Positions 24,949 through 33,252 of a DNA stretch of 35,338 nucleotides are shown in pieces (the first letter of the stretch is position 1; the number at the start of each line of letters is the position of its first letter). Position numbers and translations under genes: made by a program. The DNA is from a bacterium (GTDB taxonomy: Bacteria; Pseudomonadota; Gammaproteobacteria; Burkholderiales; Burkholderiaceae_C). The stretch lies in NCBI GenBank assembly GCA_030824555.1, contig JAVBXK010000041.1, positions 1-35,338 of the forward strand, read 5' to 3'. The notes under the pieces were generated by a model, which was given only the letters and a program-made list of their open reading frames with translations, searched no databases and was not told the DNA's origin.

Positions 24949-26254
24949 ACCGCCGCACCCGATCCGCAGGGAAATGCAGTACAAACGTCGATCCAGCGCC
25001 CAGCTCGCTGCTGATGCTGACTTGCCCACCGTGCCGCTGGATCACATGCTTCACGATGGCCAGGCCCAGACCCGTACCGCCCGTTTCGCGCGACCGGCTG
25101 CGGTCCACACGATAAAAGCGCTCGGTCAGGCGCGGCACGTGTTCGGGTGCAATACCGGGACCTGTGTCGGTCACCCACAGGTTGGCACCGCCATCGGGCA
25201 ACAGATCAAAGCCTGCCTTGATGGCACCACCGGCAGGCGTGTAACGCACTGCGTTACTGAGCAGGTTGCCCAGTGCGCTGCTAAGCTCGTCAAGACTGCC
25301 GGCCAACTGTGCATCCTGCGGTACATCTGACGTGATCCGGTGACTGCCGCCTGCCAACACCTCCGACAGCCCCTGTGCGTCAGCCAGGCACTTGGCGATC
25401 AGTTCGCTGGCCAGCACCACACCCTGACGATTCGGCGTGGGGCTGCCTTCCAGCTTTGACAGGGTCAGCAAATCGCTAACCAGCGACTGCATGCGTTCGG
25501 CCTGCTGCGCCATCAACCCCAGGTAATGGTTGCGATCAGCATCTTCCAGATCCAGGGTCTGCATAGTTTCCACGAAGCCGGCGAGCACCGTTAAGGGCGT
25601 TCGTATTTCGTGCGACACGTTGGCAACGAAATCCCTCCGCATGGCCTCTGCCTGCTGTTTGGCCGTCACATCACGAGACAGCAGCAGTTTGCGTTTCTTC
25701 CCGTAAGGGTGCACCCGGATGGCAACAGATACAGGATTTTTTGCCGATGCCTGAGCGCCAGGTATTGATACCTCGCTATCGAATTCAGCTTTGCTTAGAT
25801 ACGACGAAAACGCCGGATCGCGGATCAGGTTGGTCACATGCTGCATCAGGTCGCGCTGTGGATCAATGCCGAGGTGTTCGGCGACCGTTTCATTCGCCCA
25901 TTCAATGCGCAGTTGACTGTCTAGCAACAACACACCATTGGGCGATGCCTGGATGGCAGCCAGAAATTCGTCAAGCCGAGCCTGGCTGTCTTTGGCTTTG
26001 CCATTCAACGATTTCTGCAGCTTGCGGACGCGCTCGATCAATTGTCCCCATGCGTGGGGCAACTGCGGTTCATTCGCCCAGTCCTCAGCACGCAACCAGC
26101 TCAAGATGCGCCGAAAGCGCCAGTTATCCAGCGCGAGCCACACCACGGCGCCACACATTGCGCCCACGAATACCCAGGGAAGAGATACCGCGTACCAACC
26201 GTAAAGGGTGCCCAGCGCCATCAGCGCCAGCAGTTCAACATACCTTGCTGTCAT
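24929..26254 (-). CDS. phoR: Phosphate regulon sensor histidine kinase PhoR
   Basis: Membrane kinase that phosphorylates PhoB under phosphate limitation. 441 aa: two N-terminal transmembrane segments (about 7-25 and 27-43), a basic linker, a PAS domain (about 93-200, LDEFLAAIQASPNGVLLLD), H-box FVANVSHEIRTPL with His215, N-box NLLSNAVRYTPAGG, and G-boxes TDTGPGIAPEH and TGGTGLGLAIVKH. As in E. coli PhoR there is no periplasmic sensor domain, so the signal is expected to come through PhoU and the Pst transporter. The start ATG overlaps the phoB stop (ATGA). Confidence 0.97.
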   Translation of the reverse strand: MTARYVELLALMALGTLYGWYAVSLPWVFVGAMCGAVVWLALDNWRFRRILSWLRAEDWANEPQLPHAWGQLIERVRKLQKSLNGKAKDSQARLDEFLAAIQASPNGVLLLDSQLRIEWANETVAEHLGIDPQRDLMQHVTNLIRDPAFSSYLSKAEFDSEVSIPGAQASAKNPVSVAIRVHPYGKKRKLLLSRDVTAKQQAEAMRRDFVANVSHEIRTPLTVLAGFVETMQTLDLEDADRNHYLGLMAQQAERMQSLVSDLLTLSKLEGSPTPNRQGVVLASELIAKCLADAQGLSEVLAGGSHRITSDVPQDAQLAGSLDELSSALGNLLSNAVRYTPAGGAIKAGFDLLPDGGANLWVTDTGPGIAPEHVPRLTERFYRVDRSRSRETGGTGLGLAIVKHVIQRHGGQVSISSELGAGSTFVLHFPADRVRRFSPRPR

Positions 26255-26982
26255 GCACCAGGATTGTCTGCCGTAACGGGCTGCTTCAGACGCAAGCTCC
26301 CCAAAGACAGGCGGTAACCCGCGCCACGCACAGTTTCAATCATTGCACCGGCATCACCCAGTGCTTCGCGCAGGCGTTTGATGTGTACGTCCACTGTACG
26401 CTCTTCGATGAAAACGTGGTCGCCCCATACGCGGTCAAGCAGCGTGCCCCTTGTGTGCACACGCTCCACATGCTTCATCAGGTAGTGCAGCAACTTGAAT
26501 TCTGTCGGACCCACCTTCAGTTCCTGACCTTTGAACGTCACGCGGTAGGTCGCGGTATCCAGGTTCAGGTCACCCACAGTCACTGCATCATCTCCGGTCA
26601 GAGGCGCACGGCGGCGCAGCGCCGCACGGATGCGTGCCAACAGCTCTTTGGTGGAAAACGGCTTGGTGATGTAGTCGTCAGCACCGGCATCCAGCCCCTG
26701 CACCTTATCGGCTTCGTCAGTGCGCGCCGTCAGCATCAGGATGGGAACGGCACGTGTGCGTTCCTGCTGCCGCCAGCTGCGTGCCAGCGACGCTCCACTT
26801 TCGCCGGGCAACATCCAATCCAGCAAAATTAAATCGGGCACTTGGGCATCCACCTCACGGCGAGCTGCCTCGGCATCGAACACCAGTGTCGGCGTGAAGC
26901 CGCTGTGGCGAAGGTTGACCGCAATCAGTTCGGCAATGGCAGCTTCGTCTTCCACCACCAGTACGCGTGGCATGTTCCTCAT
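26251..26982 (-). CDS. phoB: Phosphate regulon response regulator PhoB
   Basis: 243 aa. The receiver domain has the phosphoacceptor Asp55 in LILLDWMLPG and Lys in DDYITKPFS. The C-terminal OmpR-type winged helix has VGPTEFKLLHYLMKH and ERTVDVHIKRLREAL (recognition helix). It binds Pho boxes, one of which lies upstream of pstS. I chose the ATG at 26982 because it overlaps the phoU stop (ATGA); the ATG at 26973 (MPRVLVVED) is an alternative. Confidence 0.97.
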   Translation of the reverse strand: MRNMPRVLVVEDEAAIAELIAVNLRHSGFTPTLVFDAEAARREVDAQVPDLILLDWMLPGESGASLARSWRQQERTRAVPILMLTARTDEADKVQGLDAGADDYITKPFSTKELLARIRAALRRRAPLTGDDAVTVGDLNLDTATYRVTFKGQELKVGPTEFKLLHYLMKHVERVHTRGTLLDRVWGDHVFIEERTVDVHIKRLREALGDAGAMIETVRGAGYRLSLGSLRLKQPVTADNPGA

Positions 26983-27680
26983 AGAACAGCTGACTCCAGA
27001 TCTGATGGCGACAGGTGACGCACGTCGGCACCCTTGGCAACGTAAATCGTGCTTTCCGCGATATTTTTGGCGTGGTCGCCCACACGTTCGATGGCCTTGG
27101 CCAGAAACAACAGGTTCAGGCTGGGCGAAATGGCCCGCGAATCTTCCATGATGTAAGTAATGAGTTTGCGCAAAAAGCCATCGTATTCTTGGTCGATCTC
27201 GTCATCGGCCTTGATGATGGCCATGGCCGTGTCCGTATCGAGGCGAGCAAATGCATCGAGCGAACGGCGCAGCAAAGCAGTGGCCAGGTCAGTGGCCACC
27301 CGCAGTTCAGAGCTGGGCAGCGTACGCGACGTGCCGCTCTCCAGGATCAGCTTGACCATGCGCGCCATTTTCGTGACCTCGTCACCCGCACGTTCCAGGT
27401 TGGCCGTGATTTTTGACATGGCCAGCAACATGCGCAAGTCACGTGCAGTGGGCTGCCGTCGACTGATGGTGGACGACACGTCGTGGTCAATTTCCACTTC
27501 CAGTGCGTTCACACCAGCCTCGCGTTCGATCACCTGATCGGCCGCCTCGCTGCTGTGTTCAAAGAATGCATAGATGGCACTGCGAAGCTGGGACTCCACC
27601 AACCCCCCCATTTCCATCACTTTGGCAGAGATGCTGTTCAGCTCGGCATCGAACTGGCTTGAAATGTGTTTGTCAAACAT
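26979..27680 (-). CDS. phoU: Phosphate transport system regulator PhoU
   Basis: 233-aa all-helical protein with two PhoU repeats, each carrying the metal-binding E/DxxxD signature: ANLERAGDEVTKMARM near residue 80 and KAIERVGDHAKNIAE near 190. It links the Pst transporter to PhoR and keeps the kinase off when phosphate is plentiful. The ATG at 27680 begins MFDKHISSQFD, the usual N-terminus. A TTG at 27686 overlaps the pstB stop as TTGA and sits at a better distance from the AGGAAGG element, so it may be the real start. Confidence 0.96.
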   Translation of the reverse strand: MFDKHISSQFDAELNSISAKVMEMGGLVESQLRSAIYAFFEHSSEAADQVIEREAGVNALEVEIDHDVSSTISRRQPTARDLRMLLAMSKITANLERAGDEVTKMARMVKLILESGTSRTLPSSELRVATDLATALLRRSLDAFARLDTDTAMAIIKADDEIDQEYDGFLRKLITYIMEDSRAISPSLNLLFLAKAIERVGDHAKNIAESTIYVAKGADVRHLSPSDLESAVL

Positions 27681-27682
27681 GA

Positions 27683-28465
27683 TCAACCAAACCTTCCTGT
27701 GATGTAGTCTTCCGTTTCGGTCCGTTTGGGCTTGAAGAACAGGTCTTCTGTCACACCGATTTCCATCAGCTCGCCCAGGTACATGTATGCCGTGAAATCG
27801 CTGCAGCGCGCTGCCTGTTGCATGTTGTGCGTGACGATGGCAATCGTGTAGTCGTTCTTCAATTCATGCACCAGCTCTTCTACTTTGGCGGTGGAAATGG
27901 GATCCAGTGCCGACGTGGGCTCGTCCAACAGCAACACCGAGGGCTTGACCGCCACGCTACGCGCAATGCAAAGGCGTTGCTGTTGACCGCCTGAAAGGCT
28001 CAGACCGTTTTGACCCAGTTTGTCCTTGACTTCGTTCCACAAAGCCGCTTTGCTCAACGCCCACTGCACCCGGTCATCCATGTCACTCTTGCTCAGGTTT
28101 TCATACAGTTTCACGCCAAACGCAATGTTGTCGTAAATGGTCATGGGAAATGGCGTGGGTTTCTGGAACACCATGCCGACCCGCGCACGCAAGAGGTTCA
28201 AGTCTTGTTTGGGATCAAGAATATTTTGCCCATACAGATTGATTTCACCCTCGGCACGCTGTCCTGGGTACAAGCTGTACATGCGATTGAACGTGCGTAA
28301 CAGGGTGGATTTACCGCACCCCGAAGGGCCAATGAAAGCGGTGACCTTGCGTTCGGGGATGTCCATGTTGACGTTTTTCAAACCCTGAAACTTGCCGTAG
28401 AAAAAATTGAGGTTACGCACCTCGACGGCGTTGGCAACTGGGGTAACTGGGGCGTTTGCAGACAT
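27683..28465 (-). CDS. pstB: Phosphate ABC transporter ATP-binding protein PstB
   Basis: 260-aa ATPase of the high-affinity phosphate importer. Walker [10 protein letters not shown] spans 46-54, the Q-loop is [12 protein letters not shown], the ABC signature LSGGQQQRL spans 157-165, Walker B LLLDEP and the D-loop SALDP are near 178-189, and the switch His is in [24 protein letters not shown] is specific to PstB. AGGA stands before the ATG. Confidence 0.98.
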   Translation of the reverse strand: MSANAPVTPVANAVEVRNLNFFYGKFQGLKNVNMDIPERKVTAFIGPSGCGKSTLLRTFNRMYSLYPGQRAEGEINLYGQNILDPKQDLNLLRARVGMVFQKPTPFPMTIYDNIAFGVKLYENLSKSDMDDRVQWALSKAALWNEVKDKLGQNGLSLSGGQQQRLCIARSVAVKPSVLLLDEPTSALDPISTAKVEELVHELKNDYTIAIVTHNMQQAARCSDFTAYMYLGELMEIGVTEDLFFKPKRTETEDYITGRFG

Positions 28466-28542
28466 GAAAGTGTCCTGTTCAGAATTGAATGTGTGCGAAG
28501 GGTGTTGGGCTGTTGGGGACAGGCGTTGATGTCAGCGACTGA

Positions 28543-29397
28543 TTAACCCATCGTCTTTTCACGGAAAAACACCCGGGCAACGATGTTCAACAGCAGCACG
28601 GCCAGTGTGATCAGCAACGCGCCGCCCCAGGCCAGACGCACCCAGTTGTCGTAAGGGCTCATGGCGAACTGGAAAATCACCACGGGCAGGTTGGCCATCG
28701 GAGACGACATGTCGGTACTGAAAAACTGGTTGTTCAAAGCAGTGAACAGCAGCGGTGCCGTTTCGCCACTGATACGCGCCACCGCCAATAACAAGCCAGT
28801 GACCACACCACTTTGCGCGGCCCTCAAAGTCACCATGCTCGCCACCTTCCAACGGGGGGCACCCAGAGCAAATGCAGCTTCGCGCAGGCTGCCCGGTACC
28901 AGGCGCAACATGTTCTCAGTGGTGCGAACCACCACAGGAATGGCAATCAGCGACAACGCCAGGCTGCCTGCCCATCCTGAGAATTTGCCCATGGGAGCGA
29001 CCACGATGGCGTAGACAAACAAACCCAGAACGATTGAGGGTGCTGACAGCATGATGTCGGTGACAAAGCGCGTCAATTCGGCCGTTTTACTTTCATCGCC
29101 ATATTCGGCCAAGTAGACGCCGGCAAAAATGCCCACTGGCGTGGCAACCAGCACCGAAAAGCCCAGCATCATGAGGGTACCCACGATGGCATTCGCCAGT
29201 CCACCGCCTTCGGAACCGGGTGCAGGAGTGGACTTCGTGAACATGTTCAGGTCCAGCGCAGCCAAACCGTTCTTGAACAGAACGAACAAAATCCACAACA
29301 AAACGACCAAACCCAGCACCATAGCTCCCATGGAAAGGGCCAACCCTACGGTGTTGGCGCGTTGACGCCGGTTATACAAAGATTGATTGAATTCCAC
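28543..29397 (-). CDS. pstA: Phosphate ABC transporter permease PstA
   Basis: Inner-membrane permease, about 284 aa with six transmembrane segments. The BPD-transporter EAA loop is SLREAAFALGAPRWKVASMVTLRAA (about residues 180-205), and the PstA-type start LYNRRQRANTVGLALSMGAM is present. I chose the GTG at 29397 because AAGG lies eight bases upstream; the frame also opens at a GTG at 29406 that has no Shine-Dalgarno. It pairs with PstC to form the channel. Confidence 0.95.
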   Translation of the reverse strand: MEFNQSLYNRRQRANTVGLALSMGAMVLGLVVLLWILFVLFKNGLAALDLNMFTKSTPAPGSEGGGLANAIVGTLMMLGFSVLVATPVGIFAGVYLAEYGDESKTAELTRFVTDIMLSAPSIVLGLFVYAIVVAPMGKFSGWAGSLALSLIAIPVVVRTTENMLRLVPGSLREAAFALGAPRWKVASMVTLRAAQSGVVTGLLLAVARISGETAPLLFTALNNQFFSTDMSSPMANLPVVIFQFAMSPYDNWVRLAWGGALLITLAVLLLNIVARVFFREKTMG

Positions 29398-29443
29398 GTT
29401 GGGCACCTTTATTCACAAATCAAGAGCAAACTTACGATGCCAA

Positions 29444-30442
29444 TCAAGCGCCTTTGGCCTTTTCAGACCTCAAAAGCATGACTTTCGCAATGGCCAGCAC
29501 CACAAACGTGATGACAAACAGCAGGAAGCCCAACGCGAACAGCGTGGACAAGTGAAAGTCAGCGGCCTCGCCGAACTCGTTGGCCAGCGTCGAGGCAATC
29601 GACGTACCGGGCGAAAACAATGTGGAAGGCAAGCGGTTGGCATTGCCGATGACGAATGTCACAGCCATGGTTTCGCCCAGCGCGCGGCCCAGCCCCAGCA
29701 TCACGCCACCGACCACACCTTTTTGCGTGTACGGCAGCACCACCTTGCGCACCACCTCCCAGGTGGTGCAGCCCAGGCCGTAAGCCGATTCACGCAGGAT
29801 GGGCGGGACGATTTCAAACACGTCACGCATCACGGCAGCAATGAAGGGCAACACCATGAAGGCCAGGACGATGCCAGCCGCCAGAATGCCGATGCCGTTC
29901 ATGGCTCCACCAAAAAAGGGCCCGATCAGTGGCATTTGTCCCAGCGTGGACTGGATGGCCGGCTGCCCATACTCGGCAAACAGTGGCGCAAAGATGAACA
30001 GGCCGAACATGCCGTAAATGATGGACGGCACCGCAGCCAGCAGCTCAATGGCTGTACCCAACGGGCGACGCAACGCAACAGGGCAGTTCTCTGTGAGGAA
30101 CAGCGCGATGCCAAACGCCAGGGGCACTGCAATCAGCAACGCAATGGCCGCGCTGGCAAGCGTGCCGAAAATGGCGATGGCCGCACCAAACTCCTCGTTG
30201 ATGATGTCCCACTCCACCCGCCAGATGAATTCAAAGCCGAACTTCTGAAACGTAGGCAGTGCGTTGATGAACAACGACACGATGATGCCCAGCAACGCCA
30301 GCAACACCACCAGCGAAAACGCCTGTGTCACACGGTGAAAGACCGCATCCTGCAACTGCTGTCGACGCGCGATCGCGACCATGTTGGGGTTATCCGTTTG
30401 GGCGGATGCGGGTTGCACACTCATGATGGTTTCCACACTCAT
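29444..30442 (-). CDS. pstC: Phosphate ABC transporter permease PstC
   Basis: 332-aa permease with six transmembrane helices. The PstC-type segment FEFIWRVEWDIINEEFGAAIAIFGTLASA follows the first helix, and the EAA loop is ILRESAYGLGCTTWEVVRKVVLPYT. The ATG at 30442 has GGAG seven bases upstream. The first codons ATGAGTGTG are repeated 18 bases further in, giving a second in-frame ATG at 30424. Confidence 0.96.
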   Translation of the reverse strand: MSVETIMSVQPASAQTDNPNMVAIARRQQLQDAVFHRVTQAFSLVVLLALLGIIVSLFINALPTFQKFGFEFIWRVEWDIINEEFGAAIAIFGTLASAAIALLIAVPLAFGIALFLTENCPVALRRPLGTAIELLAAVPSIIYGMFGLFIFAPLFAEYGQPAIQSTLGQMPLIGPFFGGAMNGIGILAAGIVLAFMVLPFIAAVMRDVFEIVPPILRESAYGLGCTTWEVVRKVVLPYTQKGVVGGVMLGLGRALGETMAVTFVIGNANRLPSTLFSPGTSIASTLANEFGEAADFHLSTLFALGFLLFVITFVVLAIAKVMLLRSEKAKGA

Positions 30443-30487
30443 ATCAGACTCCAGATCGACGCGGATCACCCGGCGCCAGGTGGCCAA

Positions 30488-30518
30488 CAACCCGGCCATG
30501 CATCACACGGCCGGGTTG
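30488..30518 (-). promoter_or_regulatory. Intercistronic hairpin between pstS and pstC
   Basis: Perfect 10-bp stem CAACCCGGCC (30488-30497) / GGCCGGGTTG (30509-30518) with an 11-nt loop, starting 11 bp after the pstS stop. There is no U-tract. A structure here could protect the pstS 3' end or reduce downstream expression, consistent with the large excess of PstS needed over the permeases. Confidence 0.65.
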
Positions 30519-30528
30519 ATCAACCGTT

Positions 30529-31557
30529 TCACTTGTTGTTGATCTGTGTCCACACCTTGGTACGGATCAGGTTGGTCACCGCATCAGGCAGCGGCACGTA
30601 GTCCAAGTCTGAAGCCAATTGCTTGCCATTCTTGAATGCCCAGTCGAAGAACTTCAGCACTTCAGCCGATTCGGCCTTGTTGGCTGGGTCTTTGTACATC
30701 AGGATGAACGATGCGGTTGACACGGGCCAGCTGGTGGCACCTTTGGCATTCACCATCGAAATGCCCATGCCGGGCATGCTGGTCCAGTCGGCACCAGCCG
30801 CCGCAGCGGCAAACGTCGCGTCATCAGGGCTGACGTACTTGCCATCGGCATTCTGCAGTTGCAGGAACGGGATGTTGTTCTTCTTGACGTAGGCATATTC
30901 CACATAGCCCAGCGCACCCTTCACACGGGTCACGTTGGCTGCAACGCCTTCGTTGCCTTTGCCGCCAACGGACGATGCGGCAGGCCACTTGACTGCAGCA
31001 CCCTTGCCCACTTTGTCTGCCCAGTCCTTGCTGATGGCCGCCAAGTAGTCAGTCCAGTTGTAAGTGGTACCCGAACCGTCTGCGCGGTGAACAATGGTGA
31101 TGGCCATGTCCGGCAGGTTCTTGCCGGGGTTCAGGGCAGCAAAGGCAGGGTCATTCCACTTGGTGATCTTGCCCAGGAACATGTCAGCCATCACGGGGCC
31201 GGTGATTTTCAGTTCACCTGGCTTGAAGCCTTCCAGGTTCAGCACGGGCACCGTGCCACCGATGATGGCGGGGAACTGCACCATGCCATCTTTGTCCAGG
31301 TCGTCGCCTTTCACAGGTGCATCGGTCGCACCGAACGCCACAGTCTTGGCCCGGATCTGGCGAATGCCACCGGAGGACCCGATGGACTGGTAGTTCAGGC
31401 CGACACCTGTGGCGGCTTTGTAAGCCTCGGCCCACTTGGCGTACATGGGGTAAGGGAACGTGGCCCCGGCGCCGGTGATGTCAGCGGCCAAAGCAGTGCC
31501 CGCAAATGCCAGAGCGGCAACCGAAGCGGCAACAGATTTCAAAAACAGGCGTTTCAT
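30529..31557 (-). CDS. pstS: Periplasmic phosphate-binding protein PstS
   Basis: 342 aa. A signal peptide MKRLFLKSV...AFAGTALA is predicted to be cut after Ala24. The mature protein begins ADITGAGATFPYPMYAKWAEAY, typical of PstS. Phosphate-binding segments are seen: TGAGATFPYP, SIGSSGGIRQI, and HRADGSGTTYNWTDYL. The ATG at 31557 has AAAGG eight to nine bases upstream, so the upstream 12 codons of open frame are not used. It is the first gene of the pst-pho unit, controlled by the Pho box at 31608-31625. Confidence 0.98.
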   Translation of the reverse strand: MKRLFLKSVAASVAALAFAGTALAADITGAGATFPYPMYAKWAEAYKAATGVGLNYQSIGSSGGIRQIRAKTVAFGATDAPVKGDDLDKDGMVQFPAIIGGTVPVLNLEGFKPGELKITGPVMADMFLGKITKWNDPAFAALNPGKNLPDMAITIVHRADGSGTTYNWTDYLAAISKDWADKVGKGAAVKWPAASSVGGKGNEGVAANVTRVKGALGYVEYAYVKKNNIPFLQLQNADGKYVSPDDATFAAAAAGADWTSMPGMGISMVNAKGATSWPVSTASFILMYKDPANKAESAEVLKFFDWAFKNGKQLASDLDYVPLPDAVTNLIRTKVWTQINNK

Positions 31558-31591
31558 GTGAACCTTTCGGGTAGTGGTATGAACTGCCCGC

Positions 31592-31625
31592 ACTGTAGGA
31601 AGTTAATGTGACAACCATATGACAG
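31592..31625 (-). promoter_or_regulatory. Pho box and -10 element of pstS
   Basis: On the minus strand CTGTCATATGGTTGTCAC (31625-31608) matches the PhoB box of two 7-bp repeats separated by 4 bp (CTGTCAT-N4-CTGTCAY), with one mismatch in the second repeat. A third, weaker repeat lies 11 bp upstream in register. TACAGT at 31597-31592 follows after ten bases and is placed as the -10 element of a PhoB-activated promoter. Confidence 0.9.
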
Positions 31626-31722
31626 TTATGTCACACAGTTGAAGCTGTTTCCGACCCAACCGGCAGCCCATTTTTCCCTGTCACGGCGGCGCAAATTTGC
31701 GGTGCTATGCTCGCGCGCAACA

Positions 31723-33219
31723 ATGAGCACCCCTATGAACGATGGAACTTTGCTGGCAGCTGTGGACATGGGTTCCAACAGCTTCCGACTTGAAATTGGC
31801 CGCTACGACCATGGTCACATCCAGCGGGTCGAGTACCTGAAAGAGATGGTGCGACAGGGCGGTGGCCTGGGCGAAGACCGCAACCTCTCCGACGTGGCCA
31901 TGCAGCGTGGCTGGGACTGCCTGGCCCGGTTTGCCGAGCGCCTGAAGGGCTTTGACCGCACCCGCGTGCGGGCCGTGGCCACCCAGACGCTGCGCGAAGC
32001 CCGCAACCGCGACGCGTTCATCCACCAGGCGCAACAGATACTGGGTTTCCCGATCGAGGTCATCCCTGGACTGGAAGAAGCCCGGCTGATTTTTCAGGGT
32101 GTCACACGCCTGCTGCCCCAGTCTGACGAGCGCCGTCTGGTGGTGGACATCGGTGGCCGGTCGACCGAACTGATCCTGGGCCAGGGCTTCACCCCCAAGT
32201 GCATGGACTCGTTCAGGCTGGGCAGCGTGGCCTGGTCGTGCCGTTATTTTCCCGACAACCAGTTCACACCGGCTGCGTTCAACGTTGCCGAGATTGCCGC
32301 CAAGGCCGTGCTCGATGAAGCGTTGGACATGTTTCCGCGCAACCAGTGGGATGTGGCCTATGGCTCGTCTGGCACCGCACGTGCCATCGCCGAGGCGTTG
32401 GCTGCCAACGGCCGCGACAGCGAAACCATCAGCCGCGAGGGCCTTGACTGGCTGCTCGACCGGTTACTGAAAGCCGGCTCGGTCGATAACCTGAAGCTAG
32501 AAGGCATCAAAGACGACCGCAAACTGGTCATCGGCGGGGGCCTGAGCGTGATGCGCGCCATATTCGACCTGTTCGACATCGAATACATGACCGTGGCCCA
32601 GGGCGCACTGCGTCAGGGCGCGCTGTATGACCTGATCGACCGGGGCAGTGACGAAACCGACTTGCGCGAACGCACCGTCGTGCGCCTGAGCCAGCGTTTT
32701 TCGGTTGACACGGCACAAGCTCGGCGTGTGGGCACGGTGGCATCGGCGCTGTTTGCACAGATCGCCGCACCCAATGCCCAGAACGAACGCCACTCGCGCA
32801 AACTAGACTGGGCAGCCCGCCTGCACGAGTTGGGCGTGCACATTTCGCATGACGACTCGCACCACCACGGCGCTTACGTGCTGGAACACGTGGACGCACC
32901 GGGCTTTTCAATGGCCGAGCTGCAGCGCATGAGCCTGCTGGTGCTGGGCCAGCGTGGCAAGTTGCGCAAACTGGAAGCCTGGCTGGACGATGAACTGCTG
33001 GTCAAACAACTGGTCTCATTGCGGTTGGCCGTGCTGTTGTGCCACGCCCGGCGCGACCCCGACTACCGCGCCATCTCGCTGCAGTTCAAGCCACGGCACA
33101 TCAAACTGGTGGCCGACGTGGGCTGGGCCAACCTGCACCCGCAATCGGCCTGGTTGATCCAGGAAGAAGCCATTGCCTGGCAAAAAGCCGGCTGGCGTTT
33201 CAGCTACACGTTCGAGTAA
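31723..33219 (+). CDS. ppx: Exopolyphosphatase (Ppx/GppA family)
   Basis: Removes terminal phosphates from polyphosphate (or converts pppGpp to ppGpp in the GppA branch). 498 aa: the ASKHA ATPase start AAVDMGSNSFRLEIGR, LVVDIGGRSTELILG, the SSGTARAIAEA segment, and a C-terminal HD-like region with HELGVHISHDDSHHHGAYVLEH. I chose the ATG at 31723 (MSTPMNDG); the ATG at 31735 is close, and the frame open from 31639 runs through the promoter region. The gene is divergent from pstS and converges with ppk1. Confidence 0.95.
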   Translation: MSTPMNDGTLLAAVDMGSNSFRLEIGRYDHGHIQRVEYLKEMVRQGGGLGEDRNLSDVAMQRGWDCLARFAERLKGFDRTRVRAVATQTLREARNRDAFIHQAQQILGFPIEVIPGLEEARLIFQGVTRLLPQSDERRLVVDIGGRSTELILGQGFTPKCMDSFRLGSVAWSCRYFPDNQFTPAAFNVAEIAAKAVLDEALDMFPRNQWDVAYGSSGTARAIAEALAANGRDSETISREGLDWLLDRLLKAGSVDNLKLEGIKDDRKLVIGGGLSVMRAIFDLFDIEYMTVAQGALRQGALYDLIDRGSDETDLRERTVVRLSQRFSVDTAQARRVGTVASALFAQIAAPNAQNERHSRKLDWAARLHELGVHISHDDSHHHGAYVLEHVDAPGFSMAELQRMSLLVLGQRGKLRKLEAWLDDELLVKQLVSLRLAVLLCHARRDPDYRAISLQFKPRHIKLVADVGWANLHPQSAWLIQEEAIAWQKAGWRFSYTFE

Positions 33220-33221
33220 AC

Positions 33222-33238
33222 CGCCCGCCATCCGGGCG
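33222..33238. terminator. Short hairpin between converging ppx and ppk1
   Basis: CGCCCG (33222-33227) / CGGGCG (33233-33238) with a 5-nt loop lies in the 33-bp gap between the two stops. It lacks a T-run on either side, so it is at best a weak bidirectional terminator. Confidence 0.4.
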
Positions 33239-33252
33239 ATCAATCAAGCAGG

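Noticed and set aside
29387-30601. 404-codon plus-strand open frame opposite pstC
   Set aside because: It is an antisense shadow with Gln/His/Arg/Gly-rich composition; pstC on the other strand is well supported.
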